A stretch of 64,000 nucleotides of DNA from positions 62,001 to 126,000 of the forward strand of contig JAJXTH010000004.1 of assembly GCA_021783995.1 (NCBI GenBank), read 5' to 3'. Shown here in pieces: positions 40,207 to 50,084 of the stretch. The DNA is from Pseudomonadota bacterium (GTDB taxonomy: Bacteria; Pseudomonadota; Gammaproteobacteria; Burkholderiales; Gallionellaceae). The stretch's first letter is position 1; the number at the start of each line of letters is the position of its first letter. Below the pieces are notes generated by a model, which saw only the letters and a program-made list of their open reading frames with translations, had not been told where the DNA came from and did not search any database. Made by a program: the position numbers and the translations under genes.

Positions 40207-40743
40207 TCAGCCTGCTTGCTGAGGGCGAAAGGCCTTGCACTGTTCCGGATCGGATTCGAGGCGGGCGCCTTCTATCAGGTCGATGCAGTAGGGGATGGCG
40301 GGGAAAACAGCGTTCAGGCAATCGCCTATTGCCGAAGGCTTCCCTGGCAGGTTCACGATCAGGCTTTTGCCTCTGATGCCAGCGGTTTGCCTAGAGAGGA
40401 TCGCGGTGGGCACGAATTTGAGAGATGCCGCACGCATCAGCTCTCCAAAACCTGGCATCATCTTGCCGCACACTGCGATCGTTGCCTCTGGCGTGACATC
40501 GCGAAGCGCAGGGCCCGTGCCGCCAGTCGTGACGACCAGGGAGCAGCCTTCGATGTCGCAAAGCTCGATCAGCGCGGCCTCGATCAGAGGCTGCTCGTCG
40601 GGTACCACGAGAGGCACTGCATCCCAGGGGTTCTTCAGCACGCGCGTGAACCATGCGCGTATCGCGGGACCGCCAAGGTCTTCGTATTCCCCGCGGCTCG
40701 CGCGGTCTGAAACAGTCAGTATGCCGATTCTTGCATTGCTCAT
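40207..40743 (-). CDS. mog: Molybdopterin adenylyltransferase (MogA/MoaB family)
   Basis: ARIGILTVSDRASRGEYEDLGGPAI, LVVTTGGTGPALRDVTPEAT, NLPGKPSAIGDCLNAVFPAIPYC. Confidence 0.93.
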   Translation of the reverse strand: MSNARIGILTVSDRASRGEYEDLGGPAIRAWFTRVLKNPWDAVPLVVPDEQPLIEAALIELCDIEGCSLVVTTGGTGPALRDVTPEATIAVCGKMMPGFGELMRAASLKFVPTAILSRQTAGIRGKSLIVNLPGKPSAIGDCLNAVFPAIPYCIDLIEGARLESDPEQCKAFRPQQAG

Positions 40744-41978
40744 TCTCTGTACCTCAAGTCGTCCTGAAATGCCGTTCCATCGAGCAACTGCACGATGACC
40801 TGTTCTCCCGCAGAAAGCCCGGTGCATTCCGCGGGCAGCACCATCAGGCCGTCGGCGCGCGCCATCGAAAGCAGCACGCCGCTGCTCTGCGTACCTGTTG
40901 CACTCGCAAGGTATCCATGTTCATCCGAGGTGAGCGCTACCCTGACGAACTCGGTGCGTCCTGGTTTCATTCTGACGGGATGCAGAAGGCGCGCGGTCAC
41001 GGTGCGGCGGTAAAGTCGGCTGTTTCCCATCATGTTGCGCATGGCCGGAGCGACGAATTCCTCGAAGCACACCATGCTGGAAACGGGATTGCCAGGCAGG
41101 CCGAAGACGAGCGTCCGGGAACCATCGGACCGCATCAGGACTCCGAAAGCCAGGGGATGGCCAGGCTTCATCGAAACGCGCCAGAATTTCATCTCGATGC
41201 CCAGCTTCTCGATGGTCGGGCGCACATAGTCGTGCACGCCGACCGAGGTGCCACCCGAGACCAGAAGCACGTCGTATTCCAAACCTTTCCTGAGATAGCG
41301 TTCGAGTTCAATCGGGTCGTCGCGTGCAATGCCGAGAAGCACGGGCTCTACGCCCAGCGCCTGCACCTGCGCCATCAGCGCATGACTGTTGGAGTCGGGT
41401 ATCCTGTTGGGGGCTACAGGATCCTCAATGGACTCGAGCTCGTTTCCTGTGGACAGTATGGCTGTGCTCGGGCGTCTGTATACCTGAACCTGTCTCGCCT
41501 TGACGGTGGCGAGTATGCCGATCGCGCCGGGTGTGAGTTCTGTGCCTGCGTTCAGCACCGCGTCGCCGGTCTTCATACTTTCGCCTCGCAAGCGCACGTC
41601 GTGGCCGGGCTGAACTGAAAGGCTGATTTGCACCGCCTCAACTGACATCTCTCTTGCATCTTCGACCCGTATCACCGCATCTGCGCCCTGGGGCAGCGCA
41701 GCGCCTGTCATTATGCGCGAGCACCACCCTGCCTCGAGCGCAATCCTCGGAATGTCTCCGGCCTTGATGTCCTCGGCGATGGAAAGCGTGCCTGGAAGAT
41801 CTGCAGAGCGCACTGCAAAGCCATCCATCGCGGATACGTCGAAGGGTGGCAGGTCGCGGTTTGCGAGGATGTCGCAGGCCAGAACGCGGCCCAGTGCAGC
41901 ATCTATATTTACCGTTTCGCTTCCCAGCCTTTCGGAAGATTCCAGAACGATGCTCAGTGCTTCGCTTACCTTTTTCAT
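40740..41978 (-). CDS. moeA: Molybdopterin molybdenumtransferase
   Basis: DLPPFDVSAMDGFAV, ILSTGNEL, SGGTSVGVHDYV, FGLPGNPVS. Confidence 0.95.
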   Translation of the reverse strand: MKKVSEALSIVLESSERLGSETVNIDAALGRVLACDILANRDLPPFDVSAMDGFAVRSADLPGTLSIAEDIKAGDIPRIALEAGWCSRIMTGAALPQGADAVIRVEDAREMSVEAVQISLSVQPGHDVRLRGESMKTGDAVLNAGTELTPGAIGILATVKARQVQVYRRPSTAILSTGNELESIEDPVAPNRIPDSNSHALMAQVQALGVEPVLLGIARDDPIELERYLRKGLEYDVLLVSGGTSVGVHDYVRPTIEKLGIEMKFWRVSMKPGHPLAFGVLMRSDGSRTLVFGLPGNPVSSMVCFEEFVAPAMRNMMGNSRLYRRTVTARLLHPVRMKPGRTEFVRVALTSDEHGYLASATGTQSSGVLLSMARADGLMVLPAECTGLSAGEQVIVQLLDGTAFQDDLRYRE

Positions 41979-42571
41979 CGTCTTGCCTCTGCTACGCCGA
42001 GAGCCGCCTCGAAGTCTTGAAGCGTATCCAGATCGAAGAAGGTTCTAAGCATGGGGTCATGTTCTCTCAATTTTTCTTCATTTACATAAAGCACTGGAAT
42101 CCTGTCCAGGAATTCGCGCATGCTGTGGGCTTCGCCATCCTGCATCATGCCATGCAAGGCGTTCAGACAGCCCCTGGAATAGAATGCAGCCATGGGCTGG
42201 AGATGGCCAAATGCAACGGGCACGACTGCATCGTGATTGTCGCGGAGCGTAGAAAGATATTCTATCAGCGGTGCACTGACGAAGGGCATGTCACAGCCGA
42301 TGGCAAACACCCAGGATGTGCCGGTTTGTTCAAGTCCTGCCAGTAGCCCTGCAAGCGGTCCCCTGTGTTCGGCATGGTCCAGCACCTGGGGCAGGGAACA
42401 GCCAGGGCGATGCTCTCTGGTGCTGACGATGATTTTGGAAAAAAGCGGGGCGAGTACCGATGCGACCTCTTCGAGCAGCGTCCTGCCTGAAAAAAGCATG
42501 TTTGCCTTGTCTCTTCCCATGCGTTGCGATTCGCCGCCCGCGAGTATCAGTGCAGTGCAGTCCTCTATCAT
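41975..42571 (-). CDS. mobA: Molybdenum cofactor guanylyltransferase
   Basis: ALILAGGESQRMGRDKANM, FAIGCDMPFVSAPLIEYL. Confidence 0.94.
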   Translation of the reverse strand: MIEDCTALILAGGESQRMGRDKANMLFSGRTLLEEVASVLAPLFSKIIVSTREHRPGCSLPQVLDHAEHRGPLAGLLAGLEQTGTSWVFAIGCDMPFVSAPLIEYLSTLRDNHDAVVPVAFGHLQPMAAFYSRGCLNALHGMMQDGEAHSMREFLDRIPVLYVNEEKLREHDPMLRTFFDLDTLQDFEAALGVAEARR

Positions 42572-43056
42572 TTCTGCTCCAGCATGAACGCAGCGATGCG
42601 CTCTATTTCATCGAGACCGAAGTGCGGAAGCTCAGGGTGAGCCTCATCCATGTCGGTGACCATCGCGATCAGACCGTCCTCTATCGCGCAGCGCGGCGGC
42701 TTCCCGCATGCGCGGCGCAACACTTCGATCTTCAGTCCTGGCGCATGCGAAAATCCTTCCGCCAGCACGATGTCTGAATCAGACATGTAGCGCATGGCGA
42801 GCGCTTCTGGCTCCCGCTCTTCTTTTGCATCGGTCACGAGCTGCAGCGCGTCTCTGGTGAGCAGGAGACTCATCGCGGCACCCGCAGCCTTGTAACGGTA
42901 GCTGTCCTTGCCTGGCGTGTCGAGTTCGACCCTGTGGTGGGCGTGCTTGATGGTCGAGACCCTAAGGTTTTCCTTGACCAGAAGGCGTATCAGCTTCTCG
43001 ATCAGCGTGGTCTTGCCGGCGCCAGAATGGCCAACGACGGAAATGACGGTGCTCAT
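42568..43056 (-). CDS. mobB: Molybdopterin-guanine dinucleotide biosynthesis protein B
   Basis: ISVVGHSGAGKTTLIEKLI...RVSTIKHAHH...DIVLAEGFSHAPGLKIEVLR. Confidence 0.94.
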   Translation of the reverse strand: MSTVISVVGHSGAGKTTLIEKLIRLLVKENLRVSTIKHAHHRVELDTPGKDSYRYKAAGAAMSLLLTRDALQLVTDAKEEREPEALAMRYMSDSDIVLAEGFSHAPGLKIEVLRRACGKPPRCAIEDGLIAMVTDMDEAHPELPHFGLDEIERIAAFMLEQK

Positions 43057-43478
43057 GGATGGGGTGATACCCATGCGTCGCCTTCGGGAGTGATTTCCTT
43101 TTTCCAGATCGGCACGCGCTTCTTCAGCTCGTCTATCATGTAGCGGCATGCATCGAATGCTGCTGCGCGGTGTTCCGCTCCGGCTGCGATGAATACGATA
43201 TTGTCCCCTGCCGAGACGGTGGCGATGCGGTGCACGATGCGCGCATCGATAAGGTCATATCTTTCCATCGCATCCAGTCTTATCCTTTTCATCTCGGACA
43301 GGGCCATGCTGCCATAGGCGTCGAAGCTGATTCTGGAAACCGATCTCCCCTCCGAAAAATCCCTCGCGCAACCCAGAAAGGTTGCGATGCCGCCCATCCG
43401 CATGGAGCTTGCCTTGAGCGCCATGATCTCCTCGTCCTGGGAGAAGTCCTCCTGCTGTATCCTGACCTGATCTTTCAT
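43053..43478 (-). CDS. moaE: Molybdopterin synthase catalytic subunit
   Basis: GGIATFLGCARDFSEG, ARIVHRIATVSAGDNIVFIAAGAEHRAAAFDACRYMIDELKKRVPIWKKE. Confidence 0.95.
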   Translation of the reverse strand: MKDQVRIQQEDFSQDEEIMALKASSMRMGGIATFLGCARDFSEGRSVSRISFDAYGSMALSEMKRIRLDAMERYDLIDARIVHRIATVSAGDNIVFIAAGAEHRAAAFDACRYMIDELKKRVPIWKKEITPEGDAWVSPHP

Positions 43479-43479
43479 C

Positions 43480-43719
43480 TCATCCTCCGGAAAATCTGGC
43501 CATGAAGGTGACCTCGCTGCCATCCACAAGTTGCGTTGCGAAATCGCGCGCATGCTGTCCGTCGACTGCGGCAAGGCAGACGATCTCGAATGCGTGCGGA
43601 TACATTGCCGCGAGTTCGTCGCGCAGTTCGCCTAGCGTCATGCCCGGCCTGAATTCGACCTTCAACAAACTGGCGCCGGTGCGCTCGACCACAGGCCCGA
43701 AGAACAGAACGTCTATCAT
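43480..43719 (-). CDS. moaD: Molybdopterin synthase sulfur carrier subunit
   Basis: 79 aa ubiquitin-like, ends ...FMARFSGG with C-terminal GG. Confidence 0.93.
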   Translation of the reverse strand: MIDVLFFGPVVERTGASLLKVEFRPGMTLGELRDELAAMYPHAFEIVCLAAVDGQHARDFATQLVDGSEVTFMARFSGG

Positions 43720-44214
43720 CTAGGTTTCCCTCTGCCAGAGGCCGCTCTTGCCGCCTATCTTCTCTTCGAGCTGTATCGATGCTATGCGCATGCCGCGGTC
43801 TATCGCCTTGCACATGTCGTAGATCGTGAGCAGTGCGGTGCTTGCCGACGTCAGCGCCTCCATTTCGACGCCGGTCCGGCCATTGCATTTCACGGTTGCG
43901 ATGACCTTGATGCCGACGCAGCCGTAATGATCCGGCTTCAGGATTTCGGAGAATTCGATGGATACTCCGGACAAGGGGATCGCATGGCACATCGGGATGA
44001 TGTCCGGCGTGCGCTTTGCGGCCATCACTGCAGCCACATCGGCGACCGTCAGCACATCACCCTTGGAAATCCTGCCTTCGCGTATCCTGATGAGAGTTTC
44101 CATCTGCATGCGCAGCACGCCGCTTGCGACTGCTGTGCGAGAGGTTTCTGGCTTGTCGGAGACATCGACCATCCTTGCGCGTCCAGAGTCTGAAAAATGT
44201 GTGAGTTCGTTCAT
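43720..44214 (-). CDS. moaC: Cyclic pyranopterin monophosphate synthase
   Basis: MVDVSDKPETSRTAVASG, IPMCHAIPLSGVSI, RTGVEMEALTSASTALLTIYDMCKAI. Confidence 0.96.
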   Translation of the reverse strand: MNELTHFSDSGRARMVDVSDKPETSRTAVASGVLRMQMETLIRIREGRISKGDVLTVADVAAVMAAKRTPDIIPMCHAIPLSGVSIEFSEILKPDHYGCVGIKVIATVKCNGRTGVEMEALTSASTALLTIYDMCKAIDRGMRIASIQLEEKIGGKSGLWQRET

Positions 44215-44228
44215 GCTTGCATCTCCTG

Positions 44229-45296
44229 TTAGCCACCTATGTAGGACATCTCGATCTTGCTGCGCGGAACAATGGTAAGGTCGTGGCGGATCTGCGAATA
44301 GCGGTCATCGCGATTCTGCCAGCAGCCCGCCATGGCTTTCATTAATGCCTGCTCGTCACTGCCGCTGCGCAGCAGGGCTTTGAGGTCGGTATTCGAGTGT
44401 TCGGCAAACAAGCAGGTATAGAGCTTGCCATCGGTCGAAAGGCGCATGCGCGTGCAGTCCTTGCAGAAGGCCTGGGTGACCGATGCGATGAGGCCGATCT
44501 CGCCGCTGCCATCGATGTAGCGCCAGCGCTTTGCGACCTCTCCCGGAACATTCGGATCCATCCTTTCCAGCGGATATTGGCTCTTGATCAATTCGAGGAC
44601 TTCTCCGGCAGTGACCACATCTTCCATGCGCCAGCCGTTGGTGCTCCCGACATCCATGTATTCGATGAAGCGCAGCGCGATGCCGCTGTGCCGGAAATGC
44701 TTCGCCATCGGCAGGATTTCATGGTCGTTGACATGGCGTTTCACCACCATGTTGACCTTGATGGAGGAGAAGCCTGCGCGCTCTGCGGAAGATATGCCGT
44801 TCAAAACGGTTGCAACCGGCACGTCAGCATCGCTCATGCGCCTGAATACTGCATCGCTCAATCCGTCCAGGCTCACGGTGAGCCTTGCAAGGCCTGCATC
44901 CTTTAGTGCCCGGGCTTTCTGGCTGAGCAACACTCCGTTGGTGGTCAGCGTCACCTCTATGGGTGTACCCCTTTCGTCAGTCAGGCTTGCGAGTTCGTGC
45001 ACCAGGTTTTCGATGCCGCGACGTATCAGCGGTTCTCCGCCAGTGAGCCTGATTTTTTTTATGCCGAGCCTGACGAAGGCGCGCGCAACCAGGGCGATTT
45101 CCTCGAAGCTCAAGAGGTCGTTGCGCGGCAGAAAAACGTGGTTCCTGTCGAATATCTCGCGGGGCATGCAGTAGGTGCAGCGCAGATTGCAGCGGTCTGT
45201 CACGGAGATGCGCAGGTCGCGCATGTGCCGGCCCATCGCATCAACTAGAAGAGGCGCGATGGGTGTGCTGAAGGTTTCTGAGGGGCTGATCGGCAT
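44229..45296 (-). CDS. moaA: GTP 3',8-cyclase
   Basis: DLRISVTDRCNLRCTYCMP, RLTGGEPLIRRG, FCKDCTRMRLSTDGKLYTCLF; start at MPISPSETF, C-terminal GG. Confidence 0.96.
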   Translation of the reverse strand: MPISPSETFSTPIAPLLVDAMGRHMRDLRISVTDRCNLRCTYCMPREIFDRNHVFLPRNDLLSFEEIALVARAFVRLGIKKIRLTGGEPLIRRGIENLVHELASLTDERGTPIEVTLTTNGVLLSQKARALKDAGLARLTVSLDGLSDAVFRRMSDADVPVATVLNGISSAERAGFSSIKVNMVVKRHVNDHEILPMAKHFRHSGIALRFIEYMDVGSTNGWRMEDVVTAGEVLELIKSQYPLERMDPNVPGEVAKRWRYIDGSGEIGLIASVTQAFCKDCTRMRLSTDGKLYTCLFAEHSNTDLKALLRSGSDEQALMKAMAGCWQNRDDRYSQIRHDLTIVPRSKIEMSYIGG

Positions 45297-45492
45297 GGAT
45301 GTGTTCCTGTCTGCTATTCTACCCGATGGCAACCTTTGAGGTAGATGGCGGCCATTGAATACACCGTTGACAAGCGGGATAAAATTGCGGTGCAATCCGT
45401 TCGGCGTACGCATAACGGGTTATAAGGATTGACCTCTATCGCGTTCGCAGGTACGATTGCGTTACTTTGAAAAGCTTACTGGATTGATCGCG

Positions 45493-46248
45493 ATGCGTCG
45501 TAAACTGGTGGTCGGGAACTGGAAAATGTTTGGCCGCCTGATGAAGAATCAGGCATTGTTGCAAGGCGTATCGGAAGGTGTTCGGCAGTTGAAGGGCGCT
45601 GATTTTGCAGTCTGTGTTCCCTACCCCTATCTGGCGCAGGCGCAATCCATGTTGCAGGGTGGCAATGTGTCCTGGGGGGCGCAGAACTTGAGTCAGTTCG
45701 AGGAGGGCGCCTACACGGGCGAGGTGGCTTCAGGCATGCTGGTTGACTTTGCGTGCAGTTATGCAATCATCGGACATTCGGAGCGGCGCGCGCTGTATGG
45801 TGAGAGCGACGAGATCGTGGCGCAAAAATTTGCAGCAGCACAGCAGGCGGGATTGACTCCTATACTGTGTGTGGGCGAGACGCTGGCCGAGCGCGAGTCT
45901 GGCGTGACCGAGGCGGTAGTTGCAAGGCAGCTCGATGCGGTGATCGAAGGCTTTGGCGTGGCCGCATTGGCTCGCGCGGTGGTGGCCTATGAGCCTGTGT
46001 GGGCGATAGGCACTGGCAAGACGGCGAGTCCCGAACAGGCGCAGGCGGTGCATGCCTTCATTCGCCAGAGGATGGCGAAGCATGATGCGCGGGTCGCTGA
46101 GAACTTGTGTCTGCTGTACGGTGGCAGCGTGAAGGCGGGGAATGCGGCAGAGCTTTTTGCGATGCCGGACATCGACGGCGGGCTGATCGGTGGCGCTTCG
46201 CTCGTTGTCGATGACTTCGTTGCGATCTGCCGCGCGGCACAACAATAA
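45493..46248 (+). CDS. tpiA: Triosephosphate isomerase
   Basis: MRRKLVVGNWKMFG, IIGHSERR, AYEPVWAIGTGKTA, YGGSVKAGNA. Confidence 0.97.
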   Translation: MRRKLVVGNWKMFGRLMKNQALLQGVSEGVRQLKGADFAVCVPYPYLAQAQSMLQGGNVSWGAQNLSQFEEGAYTGEVASGMLVDFACSYAIIGHSERRALYGESDEIVAQKFAAAQQAGLTPILCVGETLAERESGVTEAVVARQLDAVIEGFGVAALARAVVAYEPVWAIGTGKTASPEQAQAVHAFIRQRMAKHDARVAENLCLLYGGSVKAGNAAELFAMPDIDGGLIGGASLVVDDFVAICRAAQQ

Positions 46249-46266
46249 TTTGGTTTGGAGCGGTTT

Positions 46267-46593
46267 GTGGAAACAATAGTTTGGGTGGTGCATCTCTTGA
46301 CGGCGATTGTGCTTTGCGGCCTGGTCCTGCTTCAGCATGGCAAGGGTGCGGACATGGGTGCGGCATTTGGCAGCGGTTCTGCGGGCAGTATTTTCGGCTC
46401 GGCTGGCTCTGCGAATTTCCTGAGCCGCAGCACGGCAGTTGCCGCGGCGATATTCTTTGTGACCAGCTTGTCGTTGACCTATCTTTACTCTCACCCGGAT
46501 CAGCAGCAGGGGGTGATGGACAAGGCGGCGGTCATCAAGGCGCCGGTTACGGCGCCTGTCGATAATTCAAAACTCAAAGAGATCCCGAAATAA
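46267..46593 (+). CDS. secG: Preprotein translocase subunit
   Basis: VVHLLTAIVLCGLVLLQHGKGADMGAAFGSGSAGSIFGSAGSANFLSRSTA; GTG start with GGAG upstream (46257). Confidence 0.94.
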   Translation: METIVWVVHLLTAIVLCGLVLLQHGKGADMGAAFGSGSAGSIFGSAGSANFLSRSTAVAAAIFFVTSLSLTYLYSHPDQQQGVMDKAAVIKAPVTAPVDNSKLKEIPK

Positions 46594-46616
46594 TCGGGAC
46601 GCTGGAATAAAAAATC

Positions 46617-46703
<87 letters not shown>

Positions 46704-46712
46704 TTTTATAAA

Positions 46713-46734
46713 GCCGATGCTCGGGCGCATCGGC
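46713..46734 (+). terminator. Stem-loop downstream of tRNA-Leu (possible processing/termination signal, weak U tract)
   Basis: GCCGATGC TCGGGC GCATCGGC perfect 8-bp stem followed by ACCTTT. Confidence 0.45.
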
Positions 46735-46812
46735 ACCTTTAAATTATAACGATTCTGATTTGACTCCCTCGGGGTTGTTTCAAGAATTCTGAACGTAGAG
46801 GGGGGAAGCTCG

Positions 46813-47169
46813 ATGTTGGAAAACTATTTTCCGGTGCTGATGTTCATCTGTGTCGGACTGGTCTTTGGGGTTGCGCCTGTCGTGCTGGGCAGACTTGCTG
46901 CGCCGCATCGTCCTGACGACAAGAAGCTGTCTCCATACGAATGCGGCTTCGAAGCCTTCGAGGATGCGCGCATGAAATTCGATGTGCGCTACTATCTGGT
47001 CGCCATTCTCTTCATTCTTTTTGATCTCGAGATTGCATTTCTTTTTCCATGGGCGATTGTGCTCAAGGAAATCGGCATGTTTGGTTTCGTTTCCATGATG
47101 ATCTTTCTGGTCATCCTGGTGGTGGGCTTTGTCTATGAGTGGATGAAAGGAGCCCTGGAATGGGAATAG
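46813..47169 (+). CDS. nuoA: NADH-quinone oxidoreductase subunit A
   Basis: [41 protein letters not shown]. Confidence 0.97.
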   Translation: MLENYFPVLMFICVGLVFGVAPVVLGRLAAPHRPDDKKLSPYECGFEAFEDARMKFDVRYYLVAILFILFDLEIAFLFPWAIVLKEIGMFGFVSMMIFLVILVVGFVYEWMKGALEWE

Positions 47170-47636
47170 AGGGTGTGCTGGAGAAGGGTGTGGTCACCAC
47201 CACGCTCGATACCATCATCAATTACACGCGCACCGGCTCGCTCTGGCCTATGACGTTTGGTTTGGCCTGCTGCGCGGTGGAAATGATGGAGGCGGGTGCT
47301 GCGCGCTATGACCTCGATCGATTCGGCATCGTGTTTCGACCGAGCCCGAGGCAGTCCGACGTGATGATCGTGGCGGGCACGCTGTGCAACAAGATGGCGC
47401 CGGCGCTGCGCAAGGTGTATGACCAGATGTCAGAGCCGCGCTGGGTGGTCTCGATGGGGTCCTGTGCCAATGGCGGCGGCTACTATCACTATTCCTATTC
47501 CGTCGTGCGCGGGTGTGACCGCATTGTTCCCGTGGACATCTATGTGCCGGGCTGCCCGCCGACCGCTGAAGCCTTGCTCTTCGGTCTGATCCAGCTGCAG
47601 AACAAGATCAAGCGCACCAACACCATCGCTCGCTAG
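47160..47636 (+). CDS. nuoB: NADH-quinone oxidoreductase subunit B
   Basis: [43 protein letters not shown]...[12 protein letters not shown]. Confidence 0.97.
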   Translation: MGIEGVLEKGVVTTTLDTIINYTRTGSLWPMTFGLACCAVEMMEAGAARYDLDRFGIVFRPSPRQSDVMIVAGTLCNKMAPALRKVYDQMSEPRWVVSMGSCANGGGYYHYSYSVVRGCDRIVPVDIYVPGCPPTAEALLFGLIQLQNKIKRTNTIAR

Positions 47637-47642
47637 GATTTC

Positions 47643-48233
47643 ATGATGACCGAGAAGAAATCGTTGCGTGATGAATTGACAGGCCTTCTGAGCGACAACC
47701 TGGTATCTGTTGTTGAGGCCTTGGGCGAGACGACCATCGTGATCAGGGCATCCGAAATTTCTGGCGTCATGGCTCTGTTGCGCGATGCGAAAGAGCTGCG
47801 TTTCGCGCAATTGATAGACCTTTGCGGCGTGGATTATTCCGAATACAACGGGTGGGAAGGCAGCCGCTTCGCCGTCGTATACCATCTTCTGTCCCATGCG
47901 CATAACCGCCGCCTGCGTGTGCGCGTTTTTGCCGAGGATGACGACTTTCCTGTGGTCGATTCTGTTGCCGGAATATGGCCTGATGCAAACTGGTTCGAGC
48001 GGGAGGCTTTCGATCTTTACGGCATCATCTTCACGGGCCACCCCGACCTGCGCCGCATACTGACCGACTACGGCTTCGTCGGCAATCCGTTCCGCAAGGA
48101 TTTCCCGCTCTCTGGCCATGTGGAAATGCGCTACGATCCGGAGCAGCAGCGCGTGGTCTATCAGCCGGTTTCGATCGAGCCCAGGGTTGTGACGCCGCGC
48201 ATCAACCGTGAAGAGAACTTCGGGAGCGACTGA
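47643..48233 (+). CDS. nuoC: NADH-quinone oxidoreductase subunit C
   Basis: [48 protein letters not shown]. Confidence 0.97.
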   Translation: MMTEKKSLRDELTGLLSDNLVSVVEALGETTIVIRASEISGVMALLRDAKELRFAQLIDLCGVDYSEYNGWEGSRFAVVYHLLSHAHNRRLRVRVFAEDDDFPVVDSVAGIWPDANWFEREAFDLYGIIFTGHPDLRRILTDYGFVGNPFRKDFPLSGHVEMRYDPEQQRVVYQPVSIEPRVVTPRINREENFGSD

Positions 48234-48240
48234 GGTTACC

Positions 48241-48274
48241 CATGCCAGAAATAAAAAATTACACAATGAATTTT
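48241..48274. repeat. Decayed direct copy of the nuoD 5' end
   Basis: CATGCCAGAAATAAAAAATTACACAATGAATTTT vs 48351-48384 CATGCCTGAAATAAAAAATTACACAATGAATTTT: one mismatch in 34, exactly 110 bp apart. Confidence 0.9.
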
Positions 48275-48364
48275 AGCCTCGGCAGCCCTGCGGGCATTGG
48301 TCTGTGCAAGATGTCCTGCGCAGAAATTCATTGTGCGTGTGAGGACAGCACATGCCTGAAATAA
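48242..48364 (+). other. 40-codon leader ORF overlapping the nuoD start
   Basis: [40 protein letters not shown]-stop; stop TAA at 48362-48364 lies 13 nt into nuoD. Confidence 0.4.
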
Positions 48365-49605
48365 AAAATTACACAATGAATTTTGGGCCTCAGCATCCGG
48401 CAGCGCACGGCGTGCTGCGACTCGTGCTTGAGCTGGACGGCGAGGTGGTGGTGCGCGCCGATCCGCACATCGGATTGCTGCATCGCGCAACCGAGAAGCT
48501 TGCAGAGCACAAGACCTATCTGCAATCCCTTCCCTACATGGATAGGCTGGACTATGTGTCCATGCTCAGCAATGAACACGCCTATGTGCAGGCGATCGAG
48601 AAGCTTGCCGGCATAGAGGTTCCCATACGCGCGCAATACATACGCGTGATGTTCGACGAGATCACGCGTCTCTTGAACCACCTGATGTGGCTGGGAGCAC
48701 ACGGTCTGGACATAGGCGCGATGACGGTTTTCCTGTATTGCTTCAGGGAACGCGAGGACCTGATGGACGCATACGAGGCGGTGTCAGGCGCGCGCATGCA
48801 TGCGGCGTATTATCGTCCGGGCGGTGTGTACCGCGACCTGCCTGACACCATGCCTCAGTACCAGGCATCCAAGGTGCACAACGCGACGGCGATCAAGAGA
48901 ATGAACGAAAACCGCCAGGGTTCCCTGCTCGATTTCCTGGAGGATTTCACCAATCGCTTTCCCAGGCATGTGGACGAGTATGAGACGCTGCTGACCGACA
49001 ACCGGATATGGAAGCAGCGCACCGTCGGAATCGGCGTGCTGACTCCCGAGCGCGCGACAGCGCTGGGCATAACGGGGCCCATGCTGCGCGGCTCCGGCGT
49101 CGAATGGGATCTGCGCAAGAAGCAGCCCTATGCGGTATACGACAGGCTGGATTTCGACATTCCGGTGGGTGTGAACGGTGATACCTATGACCGCTATCTC
49201 GTCCGCGTCGAAGAGATGCGCCAGAGCAATCGCATCATCAAGCAGTGCATAGACTGGCTGCGTTCGAATCCAGGTCCCGTGATCACTGCGAATCACAAGT
49301 ATGCGCCGCCAGCGCGCGAATCGATGAAGCAGAACATGGAAGAGCTGATCCATCACTTCAAGCTGTTCACCGAAGGCATGCACATCGCCGAAGGGGAGGC
49401 TTATGCGGCGGTCGAACACCCGAAGGGGGAGTTCGGCATCTACATGGTGTCTGATGGCGCGAACAAGCCGTACCGCTTGAAGATACGTGCGCCCGGATTC
49501 GTGCATCTTTCGACGCTGGACGAAATGGCGCGCGGGCACATGATCGCCGACGTCGTGACCATCATAGGCACGCAGGACATCGTTTTTGGAGAGATAGACA
49601 GATAA
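48352..49605 (+). CDS. nuoD: NADH-quinone oxidoreductase subunit D
   Basis: [59 protein letters not shown] at 48341. Confidence 0.97.
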   Translation: MPEIKNYTMNFGPQHPAAHGVLRLVLELDGEVVVRADPHIGLLHRATEKLAEHKTYLQSLPYMDRLDYVSMLSNEHAYVQAIEKLAGIEVPIRAQYIRVMFDEITRLLNHLMWLGAHGLDIGAMTVFLYCFREREDLMDAYEAVSGARMHAAYYRPGGVYRDLPDTMPQYQASKVHNATAIKRMNENRQGSLLDFLEDFTNRFPRHVDEYETLLTDNRIWKQRTVGIGVLTPERATALGITGPMLRGSGVEWDLRKKQPYAVYDRLDFDIPVGVNGDTYDRYLVRVEEMRQSNRIIKQCIDWLRSNPGPVITANHKYAPPARESMKQNMEELIHHFKLFTEGMHIAEGEAYAAVEHPKGEFGIYMVSDGANKPYRLKIRAPGFVHLSTLDEMARGHMIADVVTIIGTQDIVFGEIDR

Positions 49606-50084
49606 TGTTATCCGCAACCGTTCAAGAACAGATCAACCGTGAGCTCAAGAAATACCCGGCCGACCAGAAACAGTCGGCCGTGATGTCCGCGCTGCGCTTC
49701 GTGCAAGACGAGAAGGGATGGATTTCGACCGATGACATGGGCGACATCGCATCCTATCTCGGCATGCCCGGGATCGCAGTGATGGAAGTGGCGACCTTCT
49801 ATCATATGTACAACCTGAAGCCGATGGGGAAGCACACCATCACGGTATGCACAAATCTTTCCTGCACGCTTTGCGGAGCAGAGGACACGGTTGCTTATCT
49901 CAGCTCCAAACTTGGGATAGGAATGGGAGAGGTGACTGCGGATGGGAAATATGGTCTCAGGGAAGGTGAATGCATGGGCGCCTGCAAGGATGCGCCGCTT
50001 TTCACCATCAACAACAGGAAGCTCTGCGGTCGTTTGACCCATGAGAAGATCGACCAGATTCTGGCAGAATTGGACAAGTCATGA
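49605..50084 (+). CDS. nuoE: NADH-quinone oxidoreductase subunit E
   Basis: [34 protein letters not shown]...[12 protein letters not shown]. Confidence 0.96.
   Translation: MLSATVQEQINRELKKYPADQKQSAVMSALRFVQDEKGWISTDDMGDIASYLGMPGIAVMEVATFYHMYNLKPMGKHTITVCTNLSCTLCGAEDTVAYLSSKLGIGMGEVTADGKYGLREGECMGACKDAPLFTINNRKLCGRLTHEKIDQILAELDKS

Noticed and set aside
45367-45390. TTGACA box upstream of tpiA as a sigma-70 promoter
   Set aside because: No acceptable -10 hexamer at 16-18 bp spacing.
46583-46599. TCCCGA AATAA TCGGGA hairpin over the secG stop codon
   Set aside because: Short stem, no U tract; not enough to call a terminator.
48236-48490. Minus-strand ORF across the nuoD leader (…[31 protein letters not shown])
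   Set aside because: Antisense reading of the duplicated region; the vague similarity of MNFCAGH..A to [10 protein letters not shown] is explained by the inverted 12-mer and is too weak to claim a full inverted nuoD copy.
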